Assembly (NCBI GenBank): GCA_017632155.1 | Contig: JAGBRZ010000031.1 | Span: forward strand, 1 to 6,926 | Direction: 5' to 3' | Source: Clostridia bacterium | GTDB taxonomy: Bacteria; Bacillota_A; Clostridia; Oscillospirales; CAG-272 | DNA length: 6,926 bases | Part shown: piece after piece, positions 4,361 to 6,926 of the stretch | How positions within the stretch are numbered: position 1 is the stretch's first letter | How the letters are laid out: each line of letters starts with the position of its first letter | Notes under the pieces: model-generated | Databases searched by the model: none | Told to the model about the DNA's origin: nothing | Seen by the model: the letters and a program-made list of their open reading frames with translations, nothing else | Translations under genes and position numbers: made by a program

Positions 4361-6211
4361 ATGTTTCTCCACATCATTCGAGGATATCGACGAACTTATG
4401 GAATTGCGCTGTGTGGTCTGCTCTTTTTGATCTTGACGATTACATTTTTAGTATTATTCCTTTCTTTGTCCTCGCAACTGGAAATGACAGAGATACTGAA
4501 TGAGGATTCCTACCTTACAGTAGTCGTACCGAATTTCGATACCGCTGACGATTTTGATGCCCGGCGAAGTTTTCAAAATGGCGGATATAGCCAAATTTCC
4601 TCGGTCAAGCAAGTGTATAAGCATACGCTTGCATATGCCTATTCTCCTGTCCTGTCTCCGAGTTATATCCCCGAGCACGATGGTACCAATTGCGTAGCGA
4701 ATGCTGCCATTATGCCAACCTCTTATTTTGTCGGTACGGTAATTTGTGAAAAAATTGAGATGACGCAGGATAAGCTCTTTGGTACACCACGCTACAATTA
4801 CCGCGTCTCATGCAAAATGGACGAGCGGATTTGTGTGTTTTCAGAGCATGAGTTGTTAGATCAAGTAACTGTGATCCTGCGGGTGTTGGCAAATGAAACG
4901 GTGCCAATGGAAATCGGTAAAACTTATTTGGTCTGGGGATTGCTTTCGGTCGATGAGAACGGGGAGGCAGAGCTGTATACCATGCATCAAAGCGATGCCA
5001 AGACCGCGCTGGTCGTGTTGCAGGACAACGGTGTGCATTGGCGTATGGAAACCTCGGCACGAAACGGGTTGATCATTCCATGGATTTCCGAAATGAACGG
5101 TGCATTGGATACCTTTTGGGAAACGGAGAACGGCAAGCAGTGGCAGACGGATATTATATCCCGCGGCGATATCCTGCATCATTCAGTCAAGCTGATCGGA
5201 ATTGATCTAACCCAAGGCCTACTGTCATTTAACCGTGGAACTTCTTATATAACCGCCGGTTGCTCGCCCGAGGAGTCCGAATTGCCCAACGGATGTCTGA
5301 TCAGCGAGGAGCTTGCCGCGCGCAGCGGACTTTCGCTCGGTGATGAGTTTAAGATCAGCGTTTATACAGGAGTCTATCGCAGCTATAATCGCAATACCGA
5401 TACCTTTTCATGCAATTATGAGGATATGTACACTCCATACGGCGGCTATACCGAGCAACAGAATCTTCGGATCGTGGGACTTTACCGCACAGAGGATGAT
5501 ATTCACAGTCTTCATGCCATTCACCCGGATACAATCTTTGTAAAAAACAGTCTGCTTCACGGAAATTATGCCCCGGCTATATTGGGGAGTACCATTCTCA
5601 ACGACAGCGCAACGGTGGTGGATGCCAAGTATTCACTGGTCATTCCCACGGGAGCTGAGGAGCTCTTCTTTTCGGAAGCACAAATGTACGGTATAGGACG
5701 GAAGTATTTTTTGATCGGAGACAGCGGCTATGCCGCCAACGAGGCAGAGTTGGGTGAGCTCGACCGAGCCATGGAATCTGCGCGGGAACAGTATACCGCC
5801 ATCGTGCCTGTCTGCTGTTGGATCTCCCTCGGTACGGTGGTTTTGATCTTGTTTGCCCTAACATGGAGCGCCAATGGAGAGATCAACCACCTGTATGGCA
5901 TCGACACCGCCAACCGTACGCTCTTTCTTTATCTTTATCGGCGGCAGGGTACGGTGCTCCTGTTAGGTTTTGTTGTTTCCGTGGGTCTTTTATCCGTTCT
6001 ATACCGTCCGATGGCACAATGGTGGCTGTCGCGTTTTGTTTCCCGTTCCTTGGCAGAACAAGTGATAGCTTATCTGCCTTCCACAAGCCCTGGTTGGGGT
6101 ATTTGGCTGTCGGTTTTTGCCATATGTGCTATACTTGCTGTTCCGTTGTCATGGTTGGGAACCGGGCGAAAATATCATTATGCGTATCATGACACCCGGG
6201 GATCGAAATGA
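4361..6211 (+). CDS. FtsX-like permease-family membrane protein
   Basis: 616 residues. One N-terminal transmembrane helix (about 13-36), a large extracytoplasmic domain (about 40-478), then three C-terminal helices (about 481-502, 529-548, 579-600). This is the 1+3 topology of FtsX/MacB-type ABC permeases, which work as mechanotransmitters or exporters with a separate ATPase. The segment after helix 2 (NHLYGIDTANRTLFLYLYRR) resembles the cytosolic coupling loop of FtsX-domain proteins. Overall similarity to well-known members is low, so substrate cannot be named. GAGGT lies 6 nt before the ATG. The gene is followed after 12 bp by a second protein of similar design, and the stop TGA overlaps the ribosome binding site of that gene, so the two are an operon. 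No ATPase gene is seen in the window; one may lie downstream. Confidence 0.8.
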   Translation: MFLHIIRGYRRTYGIALCGLLFLILTITFLVLFLSLSSQLEMTEILNEDSYLTVVVPNFDTADDFDARRSFQNGGYSQISSVKQVYKHTLAYAYSPVLSPSYIPEHDGTNCVANAAIMPTSYFVGTVICEKIEMTQDKLFGTPRYNYRVSCKMDERICVFSEHELLDQVTVILRVLANETVPMEIGKTYLVWGLLSVDENGEAELYTMHQSDAKTALVVLQDNGVHWRMETSARNGLIIPWISEMNGALDTFWETENGKQWQTDIISRGDILHHSVKLIGIDLTQGLLSFNRGTSYITAGCSPEESELPNGCLISEELAARSGLSLGDEFKISVYTGVYRSYNRNTDTFSCNYEDMYTPYGGYTEQQNLRIVGLYRTEDDIHSLHAIHPDTIFVKNSLLHGNYAPAILGSTILNDSATVVDAKYSLVIPTGAEELFFSEAQMYGIGRKYFLIGDSGYAANEAELGELDRAMESAREQYTAIVPVCCWISLGTVVLILFALTWSANGEINHLYGIDTANRTLFLYLYRRQGTVLLLGFVVSVGLLSVLYRPMAQWWLSRFVSRSLAEQVIAYLPSTSPGWGIWLSVFAICAILAVPLSWLGTGRKYHYAYHDTRGSK

Positions 6212-6223
6212 GGTGATGTGATA

Positions 6224-6926
6224 ATGATCCGATATGAAATCAAGCAGTTATACCGCACACCGCTTCGCGTAACAATACTTGCATTGGCACTGGCTGTCAT
6301 GAGTGTGGCTGTTACAATCAGCACAGGATTGCATCTGGCATCTGTCTCGGCATTGGAGCATATGGAATCCCACTATATCACCACCGCACAACCGATCCCG
6401 CCTCGTGTGGAATCATATGACACGATGGAGCAATATATCAAAGCTGAGGAGAAGTACACGGGACAGTTGTTTTTGTTCAAACGTATCGCATCGGATATGG
6501 TCTCAATCGAGACCTATACCGATCATAGCGCCTATGCCGCCTACGGAGCGGATATCACACCCTTGATATGTGATGATGGCTCCTTTTCCCAACGCCGTCC
6601 AAACAATCTTGTGGTACTGTCCGTATGCTGTACGAGAGTGGATGAGTTGATGCGCACAACCGGCTATGGTAAAAAGGAAATGCCCCTAACCGTTTACCGC
6701 TTGACTGTAGAGGATATCGTGCTCTCTCATGAGAATTTGACCGTTGCACCTGAAATTATTGTTTCCACGGGCATCCGTTTAGAGGATGGAGGTACGCCCT
6801 TTACGGTAGGAGAACGGTATCTGATATGGGGTTTATATGACGGCGTTTCTCCTAACTATGGGAAACTGATGTTGCCTACCGATATGAATCCCTCACTGAC
6901 CGATCCCGTGCTGACAGCGAGTGAGG
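6224..6926 (+). CDS. Second FtsX-like membrane protein (partial, C-terminus beyond window)
   Basis: 234 complete codons are visible; the frame is open at the right edge. An N-terminal transmembrane helix (about 13-34, ending VMSVAVTIS) is followed by an extracytoplasmic domain. Two stretches match the preceding protein: VLSVCCTRVDE against VGTVICEKIEM, and VGERYLIWGL (195-204) against IGKTYLVWGL (185-194). The pair are therefore paralogues that probably form a heterodimer. AGGTGA (6211-6216) stands 7 nt before the ATG at 6224, a near-ideal site; an in-frame GTG at 6218 is too close to it to be the start. The C-terminal helices expected for the family are not visible, so the family is inferred from the paralogue. 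Confidence 0.75.
   Translation, partial: MIRYEIKQLYRTPLRVTILALALAVMSVAVTISTGLHLASVSALEHMESHYITTAQPIPPRVESYDTMEQYIKAEEKYTGQLFLFKRIASDMVSIETYTDHSAYAAYGADITPLICDDGSFSQRRPNNLVVLSVCCTRVDELMRTTGYGKKEMPLTVYRLTVEDIVLSHENLTVAPEIIVSTGIRLEDGGTPFTVGERYLIWGLYDGVSPNYGKLMLPTDMNPSLTDPVLTASE

Noticed and set aside
5818..6192. Open frame of 124 codons on the plus strand inside the permease gene
   Set aside because: It is a frame-shifted shadow of the transmembrane C-terminus of the FtsX-like protein, without a ribosome binding site or recognisable domain.
1..6926. CRISPR arrays, tRNA or rRNA genes
   Set aside because: No regularly spaced direct repeats and no cloverleaf or rRNA-like stretches were seen on reading both strands.

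Overview
This looks like chromosomal sequence from a low-to-mid GC Gram-positive anaerobe of class Clostridia, perhaps an Oscillospiraceae/Ruminococcaceae-type gut bacterium. That placement is an inference. It rests on GAGGT/AGGTGA-type ribosome binding sites, an ECF sigma/anti-sigma pair with small Cys-rich secreted proteins, and FtsX-like permeases of a Firmicutes kind. By eye the left third is more AT-rich than the FtsX-like genes on the right.

Layout. (1) Positions 1-1216, minus strand: a tightly coupled pair (TAATG overlap). The first gene is a DUF4062 (TIR-like fold) protein. The second is a phosphoribosyltransferase-fold protein resembling uracil phosphoribosyltransferase but with a degraded PRPP loop; it runs off the left edge. 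DUF4062 proteins recur in conflict and signalling systems, so this is the best candidate here for an undescribed two-gene defence or nucleotide-signalling module. (2) Positions 1285-3150, minus strand: an operon of ECF-type sigma factor, single-pass membrane anti-sigma-like protein and small secreted Cys-rich protein, closed by a hairpin terminator. (3) Positions 3191-3556, minus strand: a small XRE repressor whose reading frame continues in phase for 41 codons past an amber stop. (4) Positions 3557-4360: a divergent intergenic region and a second small secreted Cys-rich protein (plus strand), bracketed by a 34-nt imperfect inverted repeat. (5) Positions 4361-6926, plus strand: two adjacent FtsX-like membrane proteins sharing an extracytoplasmic domain, the second cut by the right edge.

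How it fits together. A bipartite motif, AAAGTGACAG-N13-TTGTCCATT, occurs twice with 19 identical bases and identical spacing. One copy lies between the sigma and anti-sigma genes (minus strand); the other lies upstream of the plus-strand secreted protein. The simplest reading is that both are promoters of the ECF sigma factor encoded here. The sigma factor would then induce its own anti-sigma factor (negative feedback) plus two small secreted Cys-rich proteins, while its own gene uses a housekeeping-type promoter next to the XRE gene. Whether the FtsX-like genes belong to this regulon is not shown by the sequence.
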